Positions 17,714 to 24,792 of a stretch of 64,000 bases of DNA are shown in pieces; the stretch's first letter is position 1; every line of letters begins with the position of its first letter. The stretch is from assembly GCA_963790065.1 (NCBI GenBank), contig CAWBNK010000019.1, forward strand, positions 62,001 to 126,000. Direction: 5' to 3'. Source of the DNA: Palsa-504 sp963790065. GTDB taxonomy: Bacteria; Actinomycetota; Actinomycetes; Streptosporangiales; Streptosporangiaceae. Both the position numbers and the translations under genes were made by a program. The notes below the pieces were generated by a model. The model had not been told where the DNA came from. It saw only the letters and a program-made list of their open reading frames with translations, and did no database searches.

Positions 17714-18325
17714 TCAGGGCTGCTGATAGGCGAGGTCAGCGCCGGTGAGGCCTTCCAGCGCCGAGCCCAGCTGATATGCCTCGGCCATCCGGCGGCTCAG
17801 GCGCTGGCGCATGGTGACCGCCAGGTGCCTGATCAGCAACTGCGGCTTGGTGGCGAGGCCCTCGGCGAATTCCTGCGCCCGCGGCAGCACCTGGTCCGGG
17901 GGAAGTACCTCGGCGACCGCACCCCACCGCTCGGCCTGCTCGGCGGTGAACGAGCCTTGGGTCAAGGTGAGATAGCGGGCCCGGTTAAGGCCGATGGCCT
18001 CTTCCCAGGCGAGGTAGATGCCGTCACCGGGCACGATCCCGAAAGTCAGGTGCGGGAAGTCGGAGAACACGGTGGTGTCGGCGGCGATGACGATGTTGGC
18101 GATCAGGACGTACTCGCTGTGCACCGCGGCCGGGCCGTTCACCGCGGCCAGGATCGGCATCTCCAGGTCGACCAGCCGCTGCATTATCCGGCGGCCCTCG
18201 GCAGTGGTCTTGTCCCAGACCGCTGGCTCAGTGGGATCGTCCAGGCTCTGCCCGTCGATCTCGGTCATGAACCGGTCGCCGGTGCCGGTCAGTACCAGCA
18301 CCCGGACGAGTTTCCCGCGCCCGAG
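17714..18325 (-). pseudogene. Enoyl-CoA hydratase/isomerase (crotonase), 5' end lost
   Basis: From VRVLVLTGTGDRF onward the protein matches crotonase-fold enzymes: the first oxyanion-hole segment, PILAAVNGPAAVHSEYVLIA and FPHLTFGIVPGDGIYLAW, then the C-terminal helices (AVTMRQRLSRRMAEAYQLG). The initial about 40-50 residues are missing. In their place, beyond about 18325, the reading frame runs antisense through the VOC remnant to a nominal start at 18409. It cannot be expressed normally. The original enzyme would have hydrated or isomerised an acyl-CoA. Confidence 0.72.
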
Positions 18326-18714
18326 GAAGGCTTCGTCATTACCCACTTGCTCGTGGTTGCCGATCAGGACCGTTCCCGGGAGTTTTACCGATCGCTGTTC
18401 GAGGGGCAAGTGGTGCTGGAGCGTGACCCGGTCGTCATGAAGGTCGCCAACACGTGGCTGATGCTTAACGTCGGCGGCGGTCCTACCGACGACAAGCCTG
18501 GCGTCACCCTTATGACGCCACCAGATCCCGGCCGTGCCAGCGCGTTCCTCAACGTGCGCGTCGCGGACATCGCCAAGGTCTACCAGGAGTGGTCGGCCAA
18601 AGGCGCCGAGTTCCTGGCCCCCCCAAGGATCACGGGCGCGAGATCCGCGCCTACGTCCGCGACCCCGACGGTCACCTGATCGAGGTCGGCCAGACGACCG
18701 GACTTCTGGACTGA
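18325..18714 (+). pseudogene. VOC-family protein, start lost and C-tract frameshift
   Basis: The plus strand encodes ITHLLVVADQDRSREFYRS, a typical VOC (glyoxalase/bleomycin-resistance fold) first strand and helix, continuing to GAEFLAPP. There a run of seven C (18618-18624) puts the frame out. One more C would restore HGREIRAYVRDPDGHLIEVG, the expected final metal-ligand strand, ending at the TGA at 18712. The 5' end abuts the truncated crotonase gene, and no start codon remains. Confidence 0.7.
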
Positions 18715-18948
18715 GCCGCGGTCACCCTACCAGGCCCAGCAGCCACACGTGCTTAAGGCCGTCGGCAATGGACACCCAAATTCGCTGCCGATGCAAGGAT
18801 GGATATCGGAGTCCAGGACCGCTTGAGATCGGCGGAGCGGTCCCGCCGACCGCTCCCTTACCTCCATGACCAGGCGATACCGTTCCAGGCTGCTGAACTT
18901 CACGGCGCATTCGCCAAGATCACGACGCGACAGAAAATTCCGTCGCGA

Positions 18949-18978
18949 GGTAAGACCGTCCGCCGCAGCGGCGCTAAC
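18949..18978 (+). promoter_or_regulatory. ECF-type promoter motif GGTAAG-N18-GCTAAC
   Basis: GGTAAG (18949-18954), 18 bases, then GCTAAC (18973-18978). It lies 58 bp before the peroxiredoxin start and would drive the peroxiredoxin-SDR-DUF1684 operon. This and the site at 22750 share both boxes exactly. Confidence 0.68.
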
Positions 18979-19036
18979 AACAGGACGGTCCGGCACTCCG
19001 CTGGCGTCATCGGTGAGCAGATGAAGGAGAGCCGTT

Positions 19037-19519
19037 ATGCCGCTGCTGAGCCCAGGAGACTCGTTTCCCGCCCTGCCGCTGACCCCGCCGGGCAGCGCGG
19101 CCCTGACCCTGCCGGACGCGTTCGATGGTGACTTCGGAGTCGTGCTGTTCTTCCGCGGGTCGTGGTGCCCGTACTGCAACGCGCAGCTGCGGGCGTTCCA
19201 GCGGGCCGGCGACAGTCTCGCCGACGCCGGGATCAAGGTCGCGGCGCTGTCGGTGGACGACGAGCCCGCCACTGCGGAGCTGATCGCCAAGCACGGCCTG
19301 ACCTTCCCGGTCGGGCACAGCGCCGACGCCCGGGCCATCGCCGGGCTCACCGGCGCGTTCGTCAACCCCGACCCGGTCTACCTGCAGTCCACCGGTTTCG
19401 TCCTCGGCCCGGCCGGCCAGGTCGTGGTCAGCGTGTACTCCAGCGGCGCCATCGGCCGGCTCGTCCCCGAGGACGTGATCGGCCTGGTCCGCTACCTGCG
19501 CGAGCACGCGACGGCCTGA
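19037..19519 (+). CDS. AhpC/TSA-family peroxiredoxin
   Basis: A 160-aa protein behind a GAAGGAGA ribosome site. The thioredoxin fold has FFRGSWCPYCNAQLRAFQ (residues about 38-55), with a CxxC active site as in AhpC/TSA proteins, followed by VAALSVDDEPATAELIAKHG. It reduces peroxides or acts as a thiol oxidoreductase in the cytoplasm; there is no signal peptide. It is the first gene of an operon with an SDR (27 bp downstream) and a DUF1684 protein. It is preceded by the island's promoter motif. A scrap of a second copy lies at 14710-14802. Confidence 0.88.
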   Translation: MPLLSPGDSFPALPLTPPGSAALTLPDAFDGDFGVVLFFRGSWCPYCNAQLRAFQRAGDSLADAGIKVAALSVDDEPATAELIAKHGLTFPVGHSADARAIAGLTGAFVNPDPVYLQSTGFVLGPAGQVVVSVYSSGAIGRLVPEDVIGLVRYLREHATA

Positions 19520-19546
19520 CCATGACCAGCAGAAAAGGAGACCGCA

Positions 19547-20326
19547 GTGGGAACCGTCTTTGCCGGTAAGACCGCGCTGATCACAGGGGCGGGGCGCGGT
19601 ATCGGCCGTGCCGTCGCACTCGAGCTGGCGGACGCCGGCGCCGGGCTGATCCTGGTCGCCCGCTCCGCGGACCAGCTGGCGCAGACCCAGGACAGCCTGC
19701 TCGGCCGGGGCATCCCCGCCGGGCAGGTCCGGATCGTTCCCGCTGACCTCGGCGACGAACAACAGCGCGGCCGCGCGGCCGCGGCGGCGCTTGCGGCAGG
19801 CCGCGTGGACATCCTGGTCAACAACGCGGCCACCGTCGAGCCGCTCGGCCCGACCGCCGCCATCCCGGCCGCGGGGCTGCGCCGCGCCTTCGAGCTCAAC
19901 GTCATCGCGCCCGCTGCGCTCACCGCCGCCGTGCTGCCCGGCATGCTGGACGCCGGCTGGGGCCGCATTGTCAACGTCTCCAGCGGGATCGTCGCGCGGC
20001 CGGATTCCATGGTCCGCTTCAACGCCTACGCCGCGACCAAGGCCGCGCTGGAGGCGCACACCGTCAACCTTGCCGCCGAGCTGGGCGGCACCGGCGTGAC
20101 CGTGAACGTGTACCGGCCGGGCGGGGTGGACACCGTCATGCAGGCCTGGATCCGCCAGCAGGATCCCGGACGCATCGGAACCGCCGCGTACGAACGGTTC
20201 AACCGGAACTTCGCCGAAGGCACCCTGATCACCCCCGAGCAGTCCGCCGCAGCCCTGATCGCACGCCTGGGCGGAGACGACACCGGGGTCATCTGGGACG
20301 TCAGCACCGCTGCCGCCCGGTCATGA
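19547..20326 (+). CDS. Short-chain dehydrogenase/reductase (classical SDR)
   Basis: A 259-aa classical SDR with a GTG start behind AAAGGAG. The cofactor motif TGAGRGIG (residues about 14-21), the NNAAT motif and the catalytic set Ser (IVNVSSGIV) with YAATK (Tyr-x-x-x-Lys) are all present, so it should be an active NAD(P)-dependent oxidoreductase. It lies between the peroxiredoxin gene and the DUF1684 gene, overlapping the latter by four bases (ATGA), which implies translational coupling. The substrate is unknown. Confidence 0.9.
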   Translation: MGTVFAGKTALITGAGRGIGRAVALELADAGAGLILVARSADQLAQTQDSLLGRGIPAGQVRIVPADLGDEQQRGRAAAAALAAGRVDILVNNAATVEPLGPTAAIPAAGLRRAFELNVIAPAALTAAVLPGMLDAGWGRIVNVSSGIVARPDSMVRFNAYAATKAALEAHTVNLAAELGGTGVTVNVYRPGGVDTVMQAWIRQQDPGRIGTAAYERFNRNFAEGTLITPEQSAAALIARLGGDDTGVIWDVSTAAARS

Positions 20327-20940
20327 ACCCCGCATCCGTGTTGCAGCTGGCTGACTGGCGGCGGCAGACCGCGGCCTTGTACGCCCGGGTCCGCGAGCAG
20401 CCGGATCCCGCGGCCGCGCACGCGCTGTGGCGCGACGGCCGCGACCAGATGATGCGATCGCACCCGCAGAGCCCGCTGCCCGCCGGCGACCCGATACGAG
20501 CCCATGGCGTGCCTTACTGGCCCTACGATCCGGCGCTGCGATGGACCGTGCGCGTCGAGCCGGTCTCGCGGGGGCGGCGGCTCGCGATCGACACCGGCCC
20601 GGATGGCGTGACCCGCCTCGAACAGGCCGGCTGGGTGACGCTCGCGGATCCCGTCCGTCAGCGGGTGGCGCTGTGGTGGCTGGATCAGTACGGCGGTGGC
20701 CTGTTCCTGCCGCTCCGTGACGCGACGGCTGGCACTACCAGCTACGGCGGCGGCCGCTTTCTGCTCGATACGGCCAAGGGCGCCGATCTCGGCTCGGCCG
20801 GCCGGTCCCTCGTCATCGACCTGAACTTCCTGTACCACCCGTCTTGCCGGTACGACAGCCGCTGGGCCTGCCCGCTCGCGCCGGGCGACAACGTCATCGA
20901 CCTGCCCATCCTGGCAGGGGAGCGGCTAGGCCCGCTATGA
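20323..20940 (+). CDS. DUF1684-domain protein
   Basis: A 205-aa protein. Diagnostic DUF1684 features are GRFLLDTAKGADLG followed by VIDLNFLYHPSCRYDSRWAC and PLAPGDNVIDLPILAGE near the C-terminus. The family is widespread and of unknown biochemical function. It is the third gene of the peroxiredoxin operon, overlapping the SDR gene by four bases. The intact C-terminus and tight coupling argue for a shared role, perhaps in detoxification of oxidised lipids or aldehydes, though that is inference. Confidence 0.85.
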   Translation: MNPASVLQLADWRRQTAALYARVREQPDPAAAHALWRDGRDQMMRSHPQSPLPAGDPIRAHGVPYWPYDPALRWTVRVEPVSRGRRLAIDTGPDGVTRLEQAGWVTLADPVRQRVALWWLDQYGGGLFLPLRDATAGTTSYGGGRFLLDTAKGADLGSAGRSLVIDLNFLYHPSCRYDSRWACPLAPGDNVIDLPILAGERLGPL

Positions 20941-21003
20941 GCCCAGGTCGGCGTCCTTGTATTCAGGTACCCGCGAGGACCTCTCAGATTGTCGGAGGCC
21001 GCG

Positions 21004-21033
21004 CGTAAGGGCGACGCGCGGCCGGGCGCTAAT
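21004..21033 (+). promoter_or_regulatory. ECF-type promoter motif CGTAAG-N18-GCTAAT
   Basis: CGTAAG (21004-21009), 18 bases ending GGC, then GCTAAT (21028-21033), 43 bp before the start of the small secreted protein. Confidence 0.6.
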
Positions 21034-21076
21034 CCACCCGACTGCGGAACACGCCGCAGCGGAGAGAAGAAGTACC

Positions 21077-21205
21077 ATGCACCGTCTGAAGAACCGGACC
21101 CTGGGCATCGCGCTGGGAGGCGCCGCCCTCGGCGGGCTCGTGTTCACCGGCGCGACAAGCGCCTCGGCCGCGACGCTGAACGGTGGCGGATACGTGTCCG
21201 GGTGA
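21077..21205 (+). CDS. Small secreted protein, 42 aa
   Basis: The ATG at 21077 follows a GGAGAGAAGAAG ribosome site. The product is almost only a signal peptide: MHRLKNRTLG, then a hydrophobic core, then the SASAATLNGGG cleavage region, leaving about 10 residues after cleavage. Either it is a tiny exported peptide, or the mature part was lost by a frameshift or deletion soon after the cleavage site. It carries the island's sigma-type promoter motif 43 bp upstream and sits directly beside the sigma/anti-sigma pair (convergent). No family recognised. Confidence 0.55.
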   Translation: MHRLKNRTLGIALGGAALGGLVFTGATSASAATLNGGGYVSG

Positions 21206-21314
21206 GTGTACGGACCCGCGCGCTGTACGCCGCACCCGCAGCGGGAGCATGGCCCACTCGTGCTTGAGCCGGCCGAACTCGCGCTGTCACGTCCTGTCAC
21301 GTCCGCGACGTGGG

Positions 21315-21530
21315 TCAGCTGACGGCCGCGAGCAGGCCGACGTAGTCTTCGCCGCAGGGGCCGCAGGCGCGCAGGTGCGCTGCGACGCCCGGGTAGCGCC
21401 GTTCGGTCGCGTCGGTGCCCTGTCTGATCACCGCATCGACGTAAATGTCCAGTATTTCCATCGCTCGGTCGCATCCCACGTCCTGCGGATCGGTCTGCAG
21501 GAACTGGTCGAGCGCCTGCCATCCGCTCAT
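21315..21530 (-). CDS. Small anti-sigma-like protein, Cys/His motif
   Basis: A 71-aa soluble protein that overlaps the upstream sigma gene by four bases (ATGA), so the two are translationally coupled. The motif HLRACGPCGEDY places His52, Cys56 and Cys59 in an HxxxCxxC arrangement with Cys20 further upstream, as in zinc-binding or redox-sensing anti-sigma factors. By position and motif it should bind and inhibit the sigma factor, possibly releasing it on thiol oxidation. It lacks a transmembrane segment. Paralogues occur at 8213 (full length) and 15808 (fragment). Confidence 0.72.
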   Translation of the reverse strand: MSGWQALDQFLQTDPQDVGCDRAMEILDIYVDAVIRQGTDATERRYPGVAAHLRACGPCGEDYVGLLAAVS

Positions 21531-22210
21531 GACTTCCTCGGTTCTTCGTCGTGCAGATATCCGTGAGCGACCAGATGCGCGCGGATCTTTCGCCGGGCGT
21601 CGAACATCGTCTTATAGATCGCGTTACGCGTCGAGCCGAGCTCGGCGGCCAGCGCGTCGAGGGGAATCCCGTCGACGATGATCGCGACGAAGACGCGGCG
21701 CTGCCGCTCGCTCAGCGCCTCGGTGACGGCCTGGCGAAGTGCACCGGCCAGTTCGCGGGACTCGGCGTGCTGCGCGGGGTCGGCACCGAACCGGTCAGGG
21801 ATGCGTTCCCATGCATCGCCGTCGACCTGCGCTGGCGGATTGCGCCAGTAATGGCGGCCGAGCTTGGCTGACACCTCGAAGATGACGAACTTATACGCCC
21901 AGGTGGTAAAGCGGCTGTCGCCGCGGAACCGGTCCAGTTTGCCGGTAATCGCGAGCAACGCGTCGTCCGCCGCCTGATGGGCGAGGTCATCTCGCTCGCG
22001 TCCCTCGATGCGGGCGGGGCTGCGCCGCCGCAGCTCGGCGTGGGCAGCTCGCAGGAGCAGCTGGTGCAGGCGGGCGAGGGCATGTTCCCGTTCGGCGGCG
22101 CTAGGGGCGTCGCGGCCGGTACCGGCCAGGCACCTTAGCCACTCGCGCGACTCCGCATCGAGCGGGCCGCGTCTGCTGACCCCGGCGGCCGTACTCCCAG
22201 CCAACGACAT
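21527..22210 (-). CDS. ECF-type RNA polymerase sigma factor
   Basis: A 227-aa sigma-70-family protein of the extracytoplasmic-function type. Region 2 spans about residues 46-122, with DDLAHQAADDALLAI and RFRGDSRFTTWAYKFVIFEV for core binding and -10 recognition. Region 4 spans about 164-214 (LSERQRRVFVAIIVDGIPL, then LGSTRNAIYKTMFDARRK) for -35 recognition. It forms an operon with the small anti-sigma-like gene. The element's repeated [GC]GTAAG-N18-GCYNAY motif is the natural candidate for its promoter, though no clear copy sits at a suitable distance from its own start. A 5'-deleted paralogue lies at 8431-8772. Confidence 0.85.
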   Translation of the reverse strand: MSLAGSTAAGVSRRGPLDAESREWLRCLAGTGRDAPSAAEREHALARLHQLLLRAAHAELRRRSPARIEGRERDDLAHQAADDALLAITGKLDRFRGDSRFTTWAYKFVIFEVSAKLGRHYWRNPPAQVDGDAWERIPDRFGADPAQHAESRELAGALRQAVTEALSERQRRVFVAIIVDGIPLDALAAELGSTRNAIYKTMFDARRKIRAHLVAHGYLHDEEPRKS

Positions 22211-22252
22211 GCTCCGACCTTACAAGGCTTACCGCGACGCTGGCGTCCGCAA

Positions 22253-22282
22253 GGTAAGAGGACGCCTATCCTCGACGCCAAG
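22253..22282 (+). promoter_or_regulatory. ECF-type promoter motif GGTAAG-N18-GCCAAG
   Basis: GGTAAG (22253-22258), 18 bases ending GAC, then GCCAAG (22277-22282). It points away from the sigma gene into 22283-22740, where only short unrecognised frames exist (for example 22387-22611, with NKLALENVIQVDLSADINC). The target gene may be small or lost. Confidence 0.45.
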
Positions 22283-22386
22283 ACAGCGTGACCAGTCCGG
22301 TCCCGAAAGACGGGCGCTGATTTCCGTCGTGGCACGGTGGCGGCCGCTATCCGTGTTGCCACGCCGGCGGGCGTTCTGTTGCATGA

Positions 22387-22611
22387 ATGAGCAACCGCGG
22401 CTGTCGTGCGCCCGGCGGCATCCGGTGCCGCGAAGGGCCGGGCCGGCTGAGCGGTCTGCTGACCCGGAACAAGCTGGCCCTGGAGAATGTGATCCAGGTC
22501 GACCTGAGCGCCGACATCAACTGCGCGGTCATCGTCTACACCGCCCCGGGCACCGACGGCGACGGCCGGCCTGGCTGCTCCGTCCCCGGCTCCCGGTTCC
22601 CGCCGATGTAA
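22387..22611 (+). other. Short reading frame of unknown status
   Basis: A possible 74-aa product. The central stretch NKLALENVIQVDLSADINC followed by AVIVYTAPGTDGDG looks protein-like, but the N-terminal part does not and there is no good ribosome site. It lies downstream of the promoter-like motif at 22253. It may be the remains of a small gene; no family recognised. Confidence 0.3.
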
Positions 22612-22749
22612 GAACCGCCGCCTGTGGCATGGAGGTGCGGATCTTGTTCCCGGAAGCTGGCGATCCGCAGGTCCCTGTTACCTACGGGGCGGCGGCGGCG
22701 TGCGGATGGGCGGGGCATGAGCCTGGTCGGCTCCTGACGGGCCGGCGGA

Positions 22750-22779
22750 GGTAAGTTCCGCGCTGCGCCCGCCGCTAAC
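22750..22779 (+). promoter_or_regulatory. ECF-type promoter motif GGTAAG-N18-GCTAAC
   Basis: GGTAAG (22750-22755), 18 bases, then GCTAAC (22774-22779), 93 bp upstream of the decayed DUF427 gene. Identical boxes and spacing to the site before the peroxiredoxin operon. Confidence 0.65.
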
Positions 22780-22872
22780 AGGCACGCGCGGGGCATGAGG
22801 GCTGCTAGAGCCGAGATGGAAGCCCCGATGGATAAAGTCAGGCAGACTTACCGATTCACGGAGCGAGACACG

Positions 22873-23181
22873 ATGGCCGTAACAAAGGTCGCAACCGGTC
22901 GCGACTACCCGCAGATGATCGCGGAGACCGATCACGTCGAACCCGCGCCGCGGCGAGTGCGGGCGACGCTGGGCGGCGAGCAGATTTTCGACACCACCCG
23001 GGCGCGGTATGTCTGGGAATGGCCGTAGTATCCGCAGTACTACATCCCGGCCGATGACATCGACCCGCGCTTCCTCGTTGACGAACACCACGAGCAGCAC
23101 CTCCGCCCGGGTATGGCACGCCGCCATGGCCTGCGCGCGGGCGGCCTGGACCGCCCGGGCACCGTGCGGGTCTTCGGCGGC
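22873..23181 (+). pseudogene. DUF427 gene copy with amber stop, 3' truncated
   Basis: This is a paralogue of the intact DUF427 gene at 14871-15671. Its start is behind a GGAG ribosome site and the first 51 residues match closely (RDYPQMIAETDHVEPAPRRV). At 23026 a TAG replaces the Tyr codon of the paralogue (EWP-stop-YPQYYIP against EWPYYPQYYIP). Beyond it the frame continues to match (FLVDEHHEQHLRPG, RPGTVRVFG) until about 23180, where similarity ends. It is non-functional, although its promoter motif is intact. Confidence 0.78.
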
Positions 23182-23314
23182 CGGATGCCGGCCACATGCA
23201 CTCCGCCGCCGCTACGCCCGCAGCGTCGCAGGCCCGTCACAAGAGGCTCCGTTCGACGGCATCTGGGCCCGCCAGACTAGCGGGCCGACTGCTTCCGGGA
23301 TCCTGAACGACGAT

Positions 23315-23354
23315 GCTGTCCCTGGCCCGCCCGGCTGGGCGGGCCAGGGACAGC
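23315..23354 (-). terminator. Strong hairpin downstream of the propeller gene
   Basis: An 18-bp perfect inverted repeat (23315-23332 and 23337-23354) with a GGCT loop lies 25 bp beyond the stop of the propeller gene. No long T run follows, as is common for terminators in high-GC actinobacteria. It also separates the gene from the convergent DUF427 remnant. Confidence 0.7.
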
Positions 23355-23378
23355 TGGCCTTCTAGCTAGCTGCTGTTC

Positions 23379-24536
23379 TTAGATGTTGACGATTCCGGCC
23401 GAGGAGGTGACCCCGGCGGGCAGCGGGGTCGGTGAGCTGGGCACCTCGGTGAGGGTTCCGCCGCTGACGGCGAACACGGACACGAAGTGCATGCCCGAGC
23501 CGTCGACCAGCAGGTACTTGCCGTCCGGGGACAGCCGGGCGTCGATGTCAGCCCCGCCGCCGCGGATGGGCGTGCTGCCGATCAGGACCAGCGAGCCAAC
23601 CGGGTTGATGGAGTAGCTGGAGATGTTGCCGGAACCGGTGTTGACGGTGAACAAATATCTGCCGTTGTGGCTGATCTCCACCCAGCACGGCGCCGTCTGC
23701 CCGTCAGCATAAGGCGAGGATCCGATCGAGGAGAGCTGCCCGAACAAGCTGTCGTGGTACGCGGAGATCGTGCCCAGGCCCGCGCCGTTATGCGCGTTGC
23801 TGACGAACAGCTGCGAGGGGCTGGCGGGCGAGAACTCGGCGCCGAGCTGGCCCAGGCCCTGCCCGGTGAAGGGAGAGCCCTTCGCGGCGAGCAGGCGGCC
23901 GCCGGGCAGCACCACGAAGCTATCGATCAGCGAGGTGCCGGTGCGGGTGCCGATGAGGTGGTCGCCGAGGGCATTGAAGAACACGTCGCCGAGGCCGGAG
24001 CCATCCGGGACGGTGTACGTCGAGCCCGGGATCGGCGTCAGCGTCCCGTTGAAGCTCAGCCGGAAGCCAGTGTAGTTACTGCCGCCCGTGCCGGAGTTCG
24101 CGACGTAGACCAGGCCGGACGGGGAGACCGCGACGCTGACCGGCTGGATCCCGCCGGAGGACACCGGCTGGCCGGCGAGCACCGGCACGCCGCCCGCGGT
24201 GACGCGCAGGACCGAGATCTGGTTACTGCCGGCGTCCACCGCCAGCAGGTATCTGCCGTCCTGGGTCACCTGGATCGCGCCCTGGGAAGCCAGGCCCGTA
24301 CCCAGGCCCGCGCCGCCGGCGGCGAACGGGGAACCAGCCATCGCCGTGAGCGAGCCGTCGGCGTGCCGGGCGTACCCGTCGATGGTATTGGCCGTGGCGG
24401 TGTTGCCGTCGACGTAGGTGTAGCCGACCACCGGCGATGCCGTGCTGGCGCTGGCCGCGGTGGCCGCGCCGAACAGGCCGATCGTGGCCGCCAGCAGGCT
24501 GCCGCCCGCTGCTGCCAGGCATGTGCGCTTGCGCAT
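23379..24536 (-). CDS. Secreted beta-propeller (YVTN/lactonase-like) protein
   Basis: A 385-aa protein with a Sec signal peptide (residues 1-31: MRKR, hydrophobic core, SASTASP). The mature part has seven-bladed-propeller repeats of the YVTN/6-phosphogluconolactonase type: SQGAIQVTQDGRYLLAVDAG, VSVAVSPSGLVYVANSG, GAEFSPASPSQLFVSNA, WVEISHNGRYLFTVNTGSG and DARLSPDGKYLLVDGSG. It is exported and may bind or hydrolyse something outside the cell; no catalytic residues can be assigned. The island's promoter motif lies 54-83 bp upstream, and a truncated paralogue with its own copy of the motif is at 7610-8053. Confidence 0.85.
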   Translation of the reverse strand: MRKRTCLAAAGGSLLAATIGLFGAATAASASTASPVVGYTYVDGNTATANTIDGYARHADGSLTAMAGSPFAAGGAGLGTGLASQGAIQVTQDGRYLLAVDAGSNQISVLRVTAGGVPVLAGQPVSSGGIQPVSVAVSPSGLVYVANSGTGGSNYTGFRLSFNGTLTPIPGSTYTVPDGSGLGDVFFNALGDHLIGTRTGTSLIDSFVVLPGGRLLAAKGSPFTGQGLGQLGAEFSPASPSQLFVSNAHNGAGLGTISAYHDSLFGQLSSIGSSPYADGQTAPCWVEISHNGRYLFTVNTGSGNISSYSINPVGSLVLIGSTPIRGGGADIDARLSPDGKYLLVDGSGMHFVSVFAVSGGTLTEVPSSPTPLPAGVTSSAGIVNI

Positions 24537-24589
24537 GTCCTTCTCCTTGGGTGAGGACGGATCCGCAGTGATCCGAGGATCTACCCGAG

Positions 24590-24619
24590 TAAGTGGCGTG
24601 CCGCGGCCGGTTTCTTACC
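24590..24619 (-). promoter_or_regulatory. ECF-type promoter motif GGTAAG-N18-CACTTA
   Basis: Minus-strand GGTAAG (24619-24614) and, 18 bases on, CACTTA (24595-24590). The first box is perfect; the second deviates most of the eight sites. It faces the propeller gene, with an expected leader of about 45 nt. Confidence 0.5.
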
Positions 24620-24792
24620 TCTGCACCTCCCGGCGTCTCCCCAAGTGACTGTTTGATTATTCGCGGCGTCGCGCCGCTGCTGCGCCATGGTATCGACGGC
24701 CGCGGCGAGACCGTGGCCATGCCCGAACTGGCCCAGACCCCGGCCTCCCACGGCAGCCCCACCGACATCCGCAAGGATCTAGCCGCCTGTGA

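Noticed and set aside
18833..18862. GGTAAG-N18-GCTCCG on the minus strand
   Set aside because: The spacer is a strong hairpin (GGAGCGGTC/GACCGCTCC) and no intact gene lies downstream on that strand. Not counted among the eight sites.
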